From an uncultured Roseateles sp. (lineage in GTDB: Bacteria > Pseudomonadota > Gammaproteobacteria > Burkholderiales > Burkholderiaceae), in contig CAMPJJ010000001.1 of the NCBI GenBank assembly GCA_946886855.1, positions 1 to 64,000 of the forward strand: 64,000 nucleotides of DNA. The letters are read 5' to 3'. The position numbers and the translations under genes were made by a program. Below the pieces are notes generated by a model, which was given only the letters and a program-made list of their open reading frames with translations, ran no database searches and had not been told where the DNA came from. This document shows positions 17,908 to 26,814 of this stretch, piece by piece. The stretch's first letter is position 1; each line of letters starts with the position of its first letter.

Positions 17908-19389
17908 TCAACGACCGGCCTTGAACGCTGCGATCGCGTCGCGGTACCAGTGCGCGCTGTCCTTGGCCAGCCGTTCCTGCGACGCATAGTCGACGTGGAA
18001 CAGGCCGAAGCGCTTGAGGTAGCCCGAGTTCCACTCGAAGTTGTCCAGCAGGCTCCAGTAGAAATAGCCGCGCACGTCGGCGCCCAGGGCCACCGCCTGG
18101 GCCAGGGCTTCCAGGTGGCCGCGCAGGTAGGCGATGCGCGCCGCGTCGGGCACGCGGCCGTCGACGATGCTGTCCGCGTTGGCCATGCCGTTCTCGGTGA
18201 TGACGATGGGCGGCGGCGTGTACTCGCGGGTGATGCGCAGCAGGTGCTGGGTCAGCGCCTGCGGATAGATCTCCCAGCCCATGTCGGTGAAGCCGAGTTC
18301 TCCCGGCGGCGTCACGAACTGCTGCTGGCCGTTGAGCACGCTGCGCGTGTAGAAGTTGATGCCGAGGAAGTCCAGCGGCTGCTGGATCAACGCCAGGTCG
18401 CCGTCCTGGAGCTGCGGCGCGTCGGCGCCAAGGTGCTCGACGATGTCGGCCGGGTACTGGCCGCGGAACACCGGGTCCATGTACCAGCGCACGTTGGTGC
18501 CGTCGTCGATGCGCGCGGCGCGGCGGTCGTCCTCGCTGAGCGGGTCGGCCGGGAAGGACGGCGTGTGGTTCAGCACGATGCCGAGCTGCGCCTTCGAGCC
18601 GACCGCCCGCATCGCCTGGATCGCCGCCCCGTGCATCATCAGCAGGTGGTGCGAGACCTGGTAGGCCTCGGCGCGGTTCGTGTGGCCGGGCGCGAACTGC
18701 GCGGTCTCGTAACCCAGCGTCGCCGAGCACCACGGCTCGTTCAGCGTCGCGATCGTCGACAGCCGGTCACCGAAGCGGCGGGCGATCTCGGCGGCGTAGT
18801 CGGCGAACAGCGGCACCACGTCGCGCGACAGCAGCCCGCCGATCGACTCGTCCAGCGCCTGAGGCAGGTCCCAGTGGTACAGCGTCGCGTTGGGCTTGAT
18901 GCCGGCGGCGAGCAGCTCGTCGATCAACCGGTCGTAGAAGTCGAAGCCGGCTTCGTTCCACGCGCCTCGGCCCAGCGGCTGCACGCGGGGCCACGAGAAC
19001 GAGAAGCGGTAGGCGTCCAGCCCCAGCCACTTCATCAGCTTCACGTCTTCGGGATAGCGGCGGTAGTGGTCGCAGGCCACGTCGATGTTGGACGCGTCCT
19101 TGATGCGGCCGGCCTGGGCGCAGAAGCGGTCCCAGATCGACTCGCCCTTGCCGTCCTCCCGGGCCGCGCCCTCGATCTGCGCGGCGCTGGTGGCGGAGCC
19201 CCATTGGAAGTCCGCGGGCAACGACTGGATCAGCGATTGGAAGGTGGCGGTGTCGGCAGCGGGGTTGGCGTCGTTCGCGTGCATGGTGGTGGCAGTCGTG
19301 GTCGTAGGGATCGAAAGATTCGAAGGGGTCGGGGGCATCGCGCCGGCGGCGGATGTCGCAGGAGAGTTCGCTGAAGCGGTCGTGGCCAT
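17908..19389 (-). CDS. Glycoside hydrolase family 1 beta-glucosidase
   Basis: This 493-residue retaining beta-glycosidase is predicted to hydrolyse cellobiose-like or other beta-glucosides in the cytoplasm. Family marks are FQWGSATSAAQIEGA near the start, the acid/base motif TLNEPWC, the nucleophile motif ITENGMA, and the C-terminal FYWSLLDNFEW-like stretch (YFYWSLLDNFEWNSGYLKRFG, given in part). About 45 Ala/Thr/Asn-rich residues precede the catalytic domain and are probably disordered; an internal Met (MHANDANP) might be the true start. There is no signal peptide, which agrees with uptake by the adjacent ABC permeases before hydrolysis. It lies between permease and glucokinase genes. Confidence 0.93.
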   Translation of the reverse strand: MATTASANSPATSAAGAMPPTPSNLSIPTTTTATTMHANDANPAADTATFQSLIQSLPADFQWGSATSAAQIEGAAREDGKGESIWDRFCAQAGRIKDASNIDVACDHYRRYPEDVKLMKWLGLDAYRFSFSWPRVQPLGRGAWNEAGFDFYDRLIDELLAAGIKPNATLYHWDLPQALDESIGGLLSRDVVPLFADYAAEIARRFGDRLSTIATLNEPWCSATLGYETAQFAPGHTNRAEAYQVSHHLLMMHGAAIQAMRAVGSKAQLGIVLNHTPSFPADPLSEDDRRAARIDDGTNVRWYMDPVFRGQYPADIVEHLGADAPQLQDGDLALIQQPLDFLGINFYTRSVLNGQQQFVTPPGELGFTDMGWEIYPQALTQHLLRITREYTPPPIVITENGMANADSIVDGRVPDAARIAYLRGHLEALAQAVALGADVRGYFYWSLLDNFEWNSGYLKRFGLFHVDYASQERLAKDSAHWYRDAIAAFKAGR

Positions 19390-19411
19390 GGCGTTTCCGG
19401 CGTCGGTTCGG

Positions 19412-20236
19412 TCAGCCGCGCACGGCGCCCGAGGTGAGCCCGGCGACCAGCCGCCGGGCGCTGAAGAAGTAGGCCACCAGCAAGGGCAGCATCGCGATGG
19501 CGCTGCCGATCATCAGCGCGCCCCATTCGGTGTTGTTGGGCGCCTGCATCGAACGCAGCGCCAGCGGCAGCGTGTAGTTCTCGGCCGAGCGCATCACCAC
19601 CAGCGGGGCGACGAAGTTGTTCCAACTCGCGATGAAGGTGATCAGGCCCAGCGTGCCCAGCGCCGGCATCAGCAGCGGCAGCACGATGCTCCAGAAGATG
19701 CGCAGTTCGCCGCAGCCGTCGATGCGCGCGGCGTCGATCAGGTCGGGCGGGATGGCCGAGCCGATGTACTGCCGCATCAGGAAGATGCCCAACGCGCTCG
19801 CGGCCGCCGGCACGTAGAGCGCGCGCGGCTCGTCGATCCAGCCCAGCGCGTCCATCACCATGAAGCTCGGGATCATGTGCAGGAAGGCCGGCAGCATCAT
19901 GGAGCCGAGCACGATCGCGAAGAGCGTGCCCTTGAAGCGGAACTCGTAGATCGCGAACGCGTATCCCGCGAGCGAGCACAGCAGCAGGTTCAGCACCGTC
20001 GTCATGCTCGCCACGTAGAGGCTCATGCCGAGGTTGCGCCAGAACGGCAGGCGCTCCTCGAGCAGCCTCAGGTTCGACGGCGCGGCGTCGCCGAACCACA
20101 GCGGCGGCGGCGTGTCGAAGATCTCGCTGCGCCCGTGCGTCGCGAAGACGAAGGTGAAGTACAGCGGCGCCACGAGCAGCACCGCGCCCGTCCCCACGAT
20201 CAGCCACGCCGGCCAGTTCCGTTCAGCGCGTGCCAC
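19412..20236 (-). CDS. Carbohydrate ABC transporter permease (MalG-like)
   Basis: This 274-residue inner-membrane permease of the CUT1 sugar transporter family has six predicted TM segments. The conserved EAA-type loop near the middle to C-terminal side reads AARIDGCGELRIFWSIVLPLLMPAL. It starts with GTG at 20236, overlapping the upstream permease gene by 14 bp, so the two are translationally coupled. With the partner permease and the binding protein it forms an importer for an oligosaccharide. No ATPase is encoded in the operon. Confidence 0.92.
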   Translation of the reverse strand: MARAERNWPAWLIVGTGAVLLVAPLYFTFVFATHGRSEIFDTPPPLWFGDAAPSNLRLLEERLPFWRNLGMSLYVASMTTVLNLLLCSLAGYAFAIYEFRFKGTLFAIVLGSMMLPAFLHMIPSFMVMDALGWIDEPRALYVPAAASALGIFLMRQYIGSAIPPDLIDAARIDGCGELRIFWSIVLPLLMPALGTLGLITFIASWNNFVAPLVVMRSAENYTLPLALRSMQAPNNTEWGALMIGSAIAMLPLLVAYFFSARRLVAGLTSGAVRG

Positions 20237-21230
20237 GGCGGCTCCTCGGGTCGCGGCCGAACAGCCGGGCGTTGACCCAGGTCAGCGCGGCGATCAGCAC
20301 GAACATCAGCCACGACATCGCCGACGCGGTCCCGAAGTCGCCGTCCGAGAACGCCGTCCGGTACATGAAGATCGCCGTCGTCATCACCGAGGAGGCGACG
20401 CCCTTCTCGCCGTCGACGAGGATGAACGGTTCCTCGAACAGCTGCAGGTTGCCGATGATCGTCAGCGTCACCGCGAAGAACATCATCGGCTTGAGCAGCG
20501 GCAGCGTGACGTGCCGGAACTGCTGCCACTCGGTGGCGCCGTCCAGCGTCGCGGCTTCGTAGAGGTCCTTGTCGATGACCTGCAGGCCGGACAGGTAGAG
20601 CACGAGGTTCCAGCCCAGATAGCGCCAGAACACGACGAAGGCGACGGCGGGTCGCGTGACGTCGGCGTCGCCGAGCCAGTCGATGCCGCCGTCCTTCAAG
20701 GCGGCCAGCGACGCGAGCGGGCTGCCGATGAACGGGATGCGGGTGAGCTCCGCCAGCGCCGCGTTGATCAGGCCGTAGTCCTTGGAATACAGCGTCGTGA
20801 AGATCAGCGCGATGGCGACGCTGGAGGTGATGTACGGCACGAAGTAGGCGCCGACGATCAGGTTGCGGCCGCGTTTGAAGCGCCGGTGGATGAAGAAGGC
20901 CAGCGGCAGGGCCACCAGGTGCTGCGGCACGCCGGCCACCAGCGCGAACCAGGCGGTGTTGTAGAGCGCGTCCCAGAACCACGGGTCGGTGAGCGCATAG
21001 CCGTAGTTCTCCAGTCCGACCCAGTGCATCGTGTGCAGGCCCTCGGCCGGGTTCCACTGCTGCAGCGAGAGGTAGATCGAGAAGGCCAGCGGAAACAGGC
21101 TGAACACCAGGAACAGCACGAAGAACGGCGCGATGAACAGGTAGGGCGCGAGACGGCGCGAGCGCAGCGCCGGCAAGCGGAGCGACGGCCAGCGCGTTGC
21201 GTTGAGCGGGGGGACCCGGCGCGCGGACAT
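20223..21230 (-). CDS. Carbohydrate ABC transporter permease (MalF/UgpA-like)
   Basis: This 335-residue permease has six to seven TM helices, beginning with YLFIAPFFVLFLVFSLFPLAF near residue 32. The EAA loop EAATLDGATEWQQFRHVTLPLLKP contacts the ABC ATPase. It forms a heterodimer with the next permease. Its start codon is 9 bp after the stop of the binding-protein gene. CUT1 systems of this form import di- and oligosaccharides or polyols; context (GH1, glucokinase) suggests a beta-glucoside. Confidence 0.92.
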   Translation of the reverse strand: MSARRVPPLNATRWPSLRLPALRSRRLAPYLFIAPFFVLFLVFSLFPLAFSIYLSLQQWNPAEGLHTMHWVGLENYGYALTDPWFWDALYNTAWFALVAGVPQHLVALPLAFFIHRRFKRGRNLIVGAYFVPYITSSVAIALIFTTLYSKDYGLINAALAELTRIPFIGSPLASLAALKDGGIDWLGDADVTRPAVAFVVFWRYLGWNLVLYLSGLQVIDKDLYEAATLDGATEWQQFRHVTLPLLKPMMFFAVTLTIIGNLQLFEEPFILVDGEKGVASSVMTTAIFMYRTAFSDGDFGTASAMSWLMFVLIAALTWVNARLFGRDPRSRRGTR

Positions 21231-21239
21231 GGGCAGTCC

Positions 21240-22541
21240 TCAGCGGCGGCGCGCGCGGCGCTCGATGAGATGACGCGCGTCGGCCAGCGCTTCCGGGATG
21301 ACCTTGCCCTTGGCGATCACGCGCTCGAACTCGTCGCGGATCACCGTCGTGGCCAGCGCGTCGAAGCGGTTCACCGGGATCGCGGGGATGTGCGCCGCGG
21401 TCTCGCGCCACAGCTGACGCGCGCGCTGGCCGCCGAGGAAGGCGATCGGCTCGTCCATCACCGGATCGCGCAGCACGGCGCGCATCGCAGGGAAGCTGTC
21501 GAGCACCTGGAGCGAGGCCAGCTGCACCTGCGCGTCGGCCGTCATCAGACGGATGAAGTCCCAGGCGGCGGTCTTGTTGGCGGCCTTCTTCGGGATCGCG
21601 TAGAACGATCCCCCATAGGCGGCCTGCACGCCGCCGGGGAGCGGCGCCGAGCGCCACAGCCCCGCCGTCTGCGGCGCGATCCAGTTGCGCAGCTGGCCCA
21701 CGAGCCAGGCGCCCATCATCTGCGTCGCGATGCGGCCCTGCTTGAAGCCGGCCGCCCAGTCGTTGGTCCAGGCGATCGCGCGCGCGTCCAGGCCGGCGCG
21801 GCGCGCGGCGCGGCCAAGTTCGAAGGCATGGCGGAAGCGCGCCGATTCGACGAGCACGCGGCCTTCCGCATCGAAATAGAGGCCCTCGCCGTCCTGCAGC
21901 CCCTGGCGCAGCGCGATGTCGCGCAGGTCGGCGGCGTCGGCCATCAGGTAGGCGCCGGTGGTCTTGCGGATGCGCTCGCCGGCGGCGAGGTAGGAGGCCC
22001 AGTCGCGGGTGATCTCCGCTTCGCCCACGCCGGCCTTGTCGAGCAGGTCCTTGCGGTAGATCAGCGTGCCCGGTCCGATGTCGGCGGGGATCGCGACCTG
22101 CGCGCCGTCCGGGCCCACGCCCTGCGCCATCGCGAAGCGGACATACTCGTCGGCGTGCGTGGCCGCGTTGAACGGGGCCTGGTTCAGGTCGACGAAACCG
22201 CCCGAGCCGGCGAACTTGCCGATGTAGCGCAGATCGATCGCCATCACGTCAGGCAGGCCGGAGCCTGTCGCCAACGCCGTCGTCATCGACAGGTGGTGAT
22301 CCGCGTATTGCATCGAGAGCAACTTGAGCTCGACGTCCGGATGCAGCGCGCGCCAGCGGGGCGCGGCCGCGATCGCGGCACGGTCGAGGTCGGGGAAGGT
22401 GGCGACGCGCAGCACCGACGTCGGTGCGCGCGTCGGCCCCCCCTGGGCCGCCGCGGGGAAAGTCGCAGGAAGGGCGGCGGCCACCCCGGCCGCCAGCAGC
22501 GCGCGCGCCGCCGATCGCCGGGTCAGGGGGAAGTCGGGCAC
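21240..22541 (-). CDS. Extracellular sugar-binding protein of an ABC transporter
   Basis: This 433-residue periplasmic solute-binding protein (family 1, MalE-like) starts with GTG. The N-terminus MPDFPLTRRSAARALLAAG has a twin-arginine-like signal (TRRSAARALL) ending AAAQG, so Tat export is plausible. Typical internal features are KQGRIATQMMGAWLVGQLRN, GGSFYAIPKKAANKTAAWDF and a C-terminal helical region. It hands the sugar to the two permeases encoded next. The gene starts 5 bp after the TonB-receptor stop codon, so outer- and inner-membrane uptake are in one transcript. Confidence 0.9.
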   Translation of the reverse strand: MPDFPLTRRSAARALLAAGVAAALPATFPAAAQGGPTRAPTSVLRVATFPDLDRAAIAAAPRWRALHPDVELKLLSMQYADHHLSMTTALATGSGLPDVMAIDLRYIGKFAGSGGFVDLNQAPFNAATHADEYVRFAMAQGVGPDGAQVAIPADIGPGTLIYRKDLLDKAGVGEAEITRDWASYLAAGERIRKTTGAYLMADAADLRDIALRQGLQDGEGLYFDAEGRVLVESARFRHAFELGRAARRAGLDARAIAWTNDWAAGFKQGRIATQMMGAWLVGQLRNWIAPQTAGLWRSAPLPGGVQAAYGGSFYAIPKKAANKTAAWDFIRLMTADAQVQLASLQVLDSFPAMRAVLRDPVMDEPIAFLGGQRARQLWRETAAHIPAIPVNRFDALATTVIRDEFERVIAKGKVIPEALADARHLIERRARRR

Positions 22542-22546
22542 AGCGC

Positions 22547-24991
22547 TCAGAAGTTGTAGCCCGCGTTCACGCCGAAGGTCCGCGGCGCCGCGTACTGCGC
22601 GGTCCAGACCGGGTTGGCGAAGCTGACCGAGCTGCCGGCGCTGGTCTTGATCTTCTCGTCCGAGACGTTGCGCACGAAGCCGTCGACGTACCAGTTCTTC
22701 TTCGACGTGTAGCGCACGCTGATGTCCGCCGTCGAGTACGCCTTCTGACGATCGCCGTCGCCGAGGTTGAAGACCGAGAGCCAGTTGGCCGACTGGTAGT
22801 GGTAGCTGATGCGCGGCGCGACCTGGTCGCCGTTGGCGAGCGGGAAGACGTGCTCGTACATCAGCTGGATCGCCACCTTGGGCGCATGCGGCAGCTCGTT
22901 GCCGGTGACGTTCAGGCAGGTGCCGCCCAGCGTCGCGTCGAAGCAGGTCGGCAGCTGGTAGTCGTTGGACGCCGCCACCAGCGCGCCGAGCTTGGTCTTG
23001 GTGTACGAGGCCGACAGCATCAGCTTGTCGTCGTTGGTGATCATCCAGGCCGTCTCGACCTCGAGGCCGGACACCTTCGCCCCTTCCGCGTTGGAGTAGG
23101 CGAACTGGCGGTTGCCGTTGACGATCACCGGCGCGCTGAACTGGAAGTCCTTGAACTTCATGTGGTACGCGCTGATGTTGAAGGTCATGCGACCGTCCAG
23201 CAGCGAGGTCTTGTAGCCGACCTCGTAGTTGGTGAGCGTCTCCGGGCCGTAGGGCAGGCCGCCGTCGCCGGTGCCGCCGGACTTGTAGCCGGTGGACACG
23301 CTGCCGTAGGCCATCGAGCTCTTGTCGATGTCGTAGGTCGCGCGCGCCAGCCAGGTCGTCTTGCTGCCCGTGTAGTGCGCGTCGTTGATGTTGCCGGCCT
23401 GGTAGCCGTTGGCCGGATCGGTCGGGTCGATCGTCGGGTTCAGCGGGATCTGCGGTGCGGCCGCGTTGCCGGCCCAGGTCCAGCCGCGGCCGCCGATGTT
23501 CTTGCGGTCGTCATGCGTGTAGCGCAGGCCGCCGGTCACGTGGAAGGCGTCGGTCAGGTTCCAGGTCGCCTGGCCGAAGGCGGCCTTGGAATCGACCGTC
23601 TCCTTCGGCTGGATGAACGAACCCTGCCAGTTCACGGTGCCCTGCTGCGTCCCGTTGATGATCGGGATGTCGAAGCGGATGCCGTTGTCCTCGGCCGCGT
23701 AGTACAGGCCCAGCACCCAGTCGATGGTCTGCTTCTGCGTGCTCTGCAGCGTCAGCTCATGGCTCTGGCTGCGGTAGCTGGTCCAGACGGTGTTGTCTTC
23801 CTGGTGGGTGGCGCCCGTCGTGAAGCTGGTCGGCATCTGCACGCCGAAGTCCTGGTCGAAGGTGCCCGAGCCCTTGAAGTGCGTGTAGCCCGCGACGTAG
23901 GCCAGCGACATGCCGCCCAGGTCGTATTCCATGCGGCTGCGGATCGAGGTCGAATCCCGCTTGAGCGACGGCGCGGTGTCGATCAGCGCGGACCACAGCT
24001 TCTCGCCGGCCCGCGGCGTCTGCATCAGGCTCATCGAGGGCGTGCCGCGGTCGGCGAACTGCTCCACCGACACGTCCCAGCGGAATTCCTTGATCGGCTG
24101 CCACAGCAGGCTCAGGCGCGCGGCGGTCTGGTCCTGGGCGTTGTACTTCGGTCCGCCGGTGGTGAACAGGTTGTAGTTGATCGGCTGGAACGGCGGCAAG
24201 GTGCCGGCCGTGTTCTGGGCGTTGTAGGCGGCCTGCTGCTGCGCGATCGTGTACTGCGTCGGCTTCTGGTAGTCGACGTAGCCGTCGTGCTGCTCGTGGA
24301 TGAAGGCCACGCGCGCCGCGAGCGTGTCGCTCAGCGGGATGTTGATCGCGCCCTTGGCGCCCAGGCGGTTGTAGGTGCCGGTGCCGAGCTCGACGTAGCC
24401 GGAGTTGTCCTTCAGCACCGGCTTGGCCGTCTTCATGTTGATCGTGCCGACGGTGGAGTTGCGTCCCCACAGCGTGCCCTGCGGGCCGCGCAGCACTTCG
24501 ATGCCGTCGAGGTCGAACAGCATGGTCGCGGCGCCTTCGGGGCGCGGCGCGAAGACGCCGTCGACGAACAGCGCGACCTCGGGGTCGGCGTACTCGGTCT
24601 TGGCGGAGTCGTTGCCGATGCCGCGCAGCGTGATGCTCACGATGCCGTGGTCGCCCTGCCCGGTGCCCTGCATGCTGGGCACGAGGTTGAACACGTCGAG
24701 CATGCTCTTGACGTGGGCGTCGTCGATGGTCGACGCGCTGATCGCGGTCACCGCGATCGGGGTCTTCTGCAGCGAGGTGGCCCGCTTGGTCGCCGTGACG
24801 ACGACTTGAGGCAGGGCCTTGCTCTCCTTGCCGTCGGCGGCGGCCGCGGCGGCGCTGGTGTCGGCCTGCGGCGCCGGCGCGGGGGCCTCGGTCGATTGGG
24901 CGTGGGCCGCTCCGGCCAGCAGCGCAAGCACGGCGATCTGGACGGGCGAAGAAAGGCCGAGGCGCGGCCGGCGGATGAGGCGGTCAGTCAT
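22547..24991 (-). CDS. TonB-dependent receptor (carbohydrate uptake)
   Basis: This 814-residue outer-membrane gated channel has a signal peptide (about residues 1-32, ending AGAAHAQ). A TonB-box-like stretch (LPQVVVTATKRA) lies at about 61-72. The plug domain (about 80-190) includes SMQGTGQGDHGIVSITLRG and DLDGIEVLRGPQGTLWGRN, given as range. A 22-strand barrel ends in the aromatic terminus NAGYNF. It is the first gene of the operon, transcribed from a region with two LacI-type operators, and is followed immediately by an ABC binding protein. Substrate is therefore probably a glycoside rather than a siderophore. Confidence 0.92.
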   Translation of the reverse strand: MTDRLIRRPRLGLSSPVQIAVLALLAGAAHAQSTEAPAPAPQADTSAAAAAADGKESKALPQVVVTATKRATSLQKTPIAVTAISASTIDDAHVKSMLDVFNLVPSMQGTGQGDHGIVSITLRGIGNDSAKTEYADPEVALFVDGVFAPRPEGAATMLFDLDGIEVLRGPQGTLWGRNSTVGTINMKTAKPVLKDNSGYVELGTGTYNRLGAKGAINIPLSDTLAARVAFIHEQHDGYVDYQKPTQYTIAQQQAAYNAQNTAGTLPPFQPINYNLFTTGGPKYNAQDQTAARLSLLWQPIKEFRWDVSVEQFADRGTPSMSLMQTPRAGEKLWSALIDTAPSLKRDSTSIRSRMEYDLGGMSLAYVAGYTHFKGSGTFDQDFGVQMPTSFTTGATHQEDNTVWTSYRSQSHELTLQSTQKQTIDWVLGLYYAAEDNGIRFDIPIINGTQQGTVNWQGSFIQPKETVDSKAAFGQATWNLTDAFHVTGGLRYTHDDRKNIGGRGWTWAGNAAAPQIPLNPTIDPTDPANGYQAGNINDAHYTGSKTTWLARATYDIDKSSMAYGSVSTGYKSGGTGDGGLPYGPETLTNYEVGYKTSLLDGRMTFNISAYHMKFKDFQFSAPVIVNGNRQFAYSNAEGAKVSGLEVETAWMITNDDKLMLSASYTKTKLGALVAASNDYQLPTCFDATLGGTCLNVTGNELPHAPKVAIQLMYEHVFPLANGDQVAPRISYHYQSANWLSVFNLGDGDRQKAYSTADISVRYTSKKNWYVDGFVRNVSDEKIKTSAGSSVSFANPVWTAQYAAPRTFGVNAGYNF

Positions 24992-25055
24992 GTTGTCTCC
25001 TGGTGGCTCTCGAATCGAAGCTCTGTTCCGGGTGGTGTTCTTCTAATTTGCGTGC

Positions 25056-25085
25056 ATCGTAGGCAACGCATGACAACGTTGTCAA
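25056..25085 (-). promoter_or_regulatory. Predicted promoter of the TonB/ABC/GH1/glk operon
   Basis: On the minus strand, TTGACA (25085-25080) and TACGAT (25061-25056) are separated by 18 bp, about 65 nt upstream of the receptor start codon. The -35 overlaps a perfect LacI-type operator. Confidence 0.5.
25071..25084. promoter_or_regulatory. LacI-type operator, perfect palindrome TGACAACGTTGTCA
   Basis: This 14-bp perfect dyad has the central CG typical of LacI/GalR-family sites. It overlaps the -35 of the leftward operon promoter. The LacI-family gene at 26815-27891 is the obvious candidate binder. Confidence 0.75.
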
Positions 25086-25093
25086 CGCTCGGA

Positions 25094-25124
25094 TTGACAT
25101 CGTTGTCATTTTGCTCACTATCAT
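25094..25124 (+). promoter_or_regulatory. Predicted promoter of the halogenase gene
   Basis: TTGACA (25094-25099) and TATCAT (25119-25124) have a 19-bp spacer, about 48 nt before the ATG. The -35 overlaps the second operator copy. The spacing is longer than ideal, so confidence is moderate. Confidence 0.45.
25095..25108. promoter_or_regulatory. Second LacI-type operator TGACATCGTTGTCA
   Basis: It differs from the perfect site at 25071-25084 by one base and its centre is 24 bp away, so both could be occupied at once. It covers the -35 of the rightward halogenase promoter. Confidence 0.7.
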
Positions 25125-25171
25125 TTACCCGTAGATCGGGATCCACCGGCAGACCTCAGGAGACAAGCCCC

Positions 25172-26734
25172 ATGCAGCCCATGCAGCCCATCCAGGACAT
25201 CCTCATCGTCGGCGGCGGCACGGCCGGCTGGCTCACCGCCGCATTCCTCGCGCGGCAGCTCGGCACCGCGCACGGCGGCATCCGCATCACGCTGGTGGAG
25301 TCCAGCGACATCGGCATCATCGGCGTGGGCGAAGGCACCTTCCCCTCGATCCGCGGCACGCTGGCGGCGATCGGCATCGGGGAGGCGGAGTTCCTCGAGG
25401 CCTGTTCGGCGACCTACAAGCAGGGCATCCGTTTCGAGCATTGGGTGCGGCCGCCGGGCACTCCGGGCGCCGATCACTACTTCCATCCCTTCAGCCAACC
25501 GAGCCAGCGCCCCGGCGCGCCGGAACTGCTGCCGTACTGGCTGATGGGCGACGCCGGCGAGGGACGCGGGTTCGCCGAGGCGGTGACGCTGCAGAAAGCC
25601 GTCGCCGACGCGCGGCACGGGCCGAAACGCGCGAGCGATGGGGACTTCCTCGGCCCGCTGAACTACGCGTACCACTTCGACGCCGGGCGTTTCGCGACGC
25701 TGCTGGCGGAACATGGGCAGGCCCTCGGCGTGAAGCGCGTGATCGCCACGGTGGATCGCGTGGACCTCGATGAACAGGGCGCAATCGCCGCAGTGCATAC
25801 GAAGGAGGCCGGCACCCTGAGGGCCGGGCTGTATGTCGATTGCAGCGGCTTCCGCGCGCGGCTGATCGGCGAGGCGCTGGGCTCGCCGTTCAAGTCGATG
25901 CGCGACGTGCTCTTCGTCGACAGCGCGCTGGCGATGCAGGTGCCCTATGCGCGGCCCGACGCGCCGATCGCGTCGTACACGATCGCCAGCGCGCAGGACC
26001 ACGGCTGGATCTGGGACATCGGGCTGCAGGAGCGGCGCGGCATCGGCCACGTCTACAGCAGCCGGCACTGTGACGACGCGGAGGCGGAGCGCGCGCTGCG
26101 TCGCTACATCGGGCCGGCGTCGGAGGCGCTGACGCCGCGCAAGCTCGCGCTCAACATCGGGTATCGGGAGACGCAATGGGTGAAGAACTGCGTCGCGGTC
26201 GGCCTGTCGGGGGGATTCCTGGAGCCGCTGGAATCATCGGGCATCGGACTCATCGAGACGGCGGCCTACCTGATCGGACAGCTGTTCCCGTTCAACGGCG
26301 ACACGGCGCCGGTGGCGAAGCACTTCAACGCGTTCATGAGCGAGCGCTACGCGCGGATCGTCGATTTCATCAAGCTGCACTACGGGCTGACGCAGCGCAC
26401 GGACACGGCGTTCTGGCGCGACAACGCGGATCCGGCCTCGTTCACCGAGTCGCTGAAGGAGAAGCTCGCGATGTGGCGCTGCCGGCCGCCGCAGCGGCTG
26501 GACTTCATCACCGACGTCGAGATGTACCTGCCGGCGAGTTGGCAGTACGTGCTGTACGGGATGGAATACAAGACGCAGCTCGGCACCGGCGCCGCCGCGT
26601 TGATGCGCGGCGAGGACGCACGGCGGGAGTTCGCGACGATCGCGCAGCTCGGCGCGCATGCGCTGCGGGACCTGCCGCCGCATCGGGTGTTGATCGAACA
26701 GTTGCTCGCGCGGACAGGGCGGCGGGCCGCCTGA
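25172..26734 (+). CDS. Flavin-dependent tryptophan halogenase family protein
   Basis: This 520-residue FAD-dependent enzyme resembles PrnA/RebH halogenases. It has the FAD motif ILIVGGGTAGWLTAAFLA, GVGEGTFPSIRGTL, and the Lys-containing stretch SATYKQGIRF, which corresponds to the hypohalous-acid-handling Lys of PrnA. The halogenase signature WxWxIP appears as GWIWDIGL, with Gly replacing Pro, and GGFLEPLESSGIGLIE follows. AGGAGA lies 8 nt before the ATG. The gene is divergent from the TonB operon and shares its operator region. Homologues occur in sugar-uptake loci of Xanthomonas and Caulobacter with no known substrate, so true halogenation activity is unproven. Confidence 0.9.
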   Translation: MQPMQPIQDILIVGGGTAGWLTAAFLARQLGTAHGGIRITLVESSDIGIIGVGEGTFPSIRGTLAAIGIGEAEFLEACSATYKQGIRFEHWVRPPGTPGADHYFHPFSQPSQRPGAPELLPYWLMGDAGEGRGFAEAVTLQKAVADARHGPKRASDGDFLGPLNYAYHFDAGRFATLLAEHGQALGVKRVIATVDRVDLDEQGAIAAVHTKEAGTLRAGLYVDCSGFRARLIGEALGSPFKSMRDVLFVDSALAMQVPYARPDAPIASYTIASAQDHGWIWDIGLQERRGIGHVYSSRHCDDAEAERALRRYIGPASEALTPRKLALNIGYRETQWVKNCVAVGLSGGFLEPLESSGIGLIETAAYLIGQLFPFNGDTAPVAKHFNAFMSERYARIVDFIKLHYGLTQRTDTAFWRDNADPASFTESLKEKLAMWRCRPPQRLDFITDVEMYLPASWQYVLYGMEYKTQLGTGAAALMRGEDARREFATIAQLGAHALRDLPPHRVLIEQLLARTGRRAA

Positions 26735-26814
26735 AGGGCCTCGTGGGGTCCGCGTCCTGAGGCACGCGTGCCGAGGCAGGCCTCGGGCTTCTCGGCGCTC
26801 AAGCCCCTCGGCGC

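Noticed and set aside
22424..25200. Very long open plus-strand frame opposite the TonB and ABC genes
   Set aside because: It is an antisense frame of high-GC coding DNA: Arg/Val/Gly/Gln-rich, without domains, while the minus strand holds clear families. Only the in-frame halogenase from 25172 is real.
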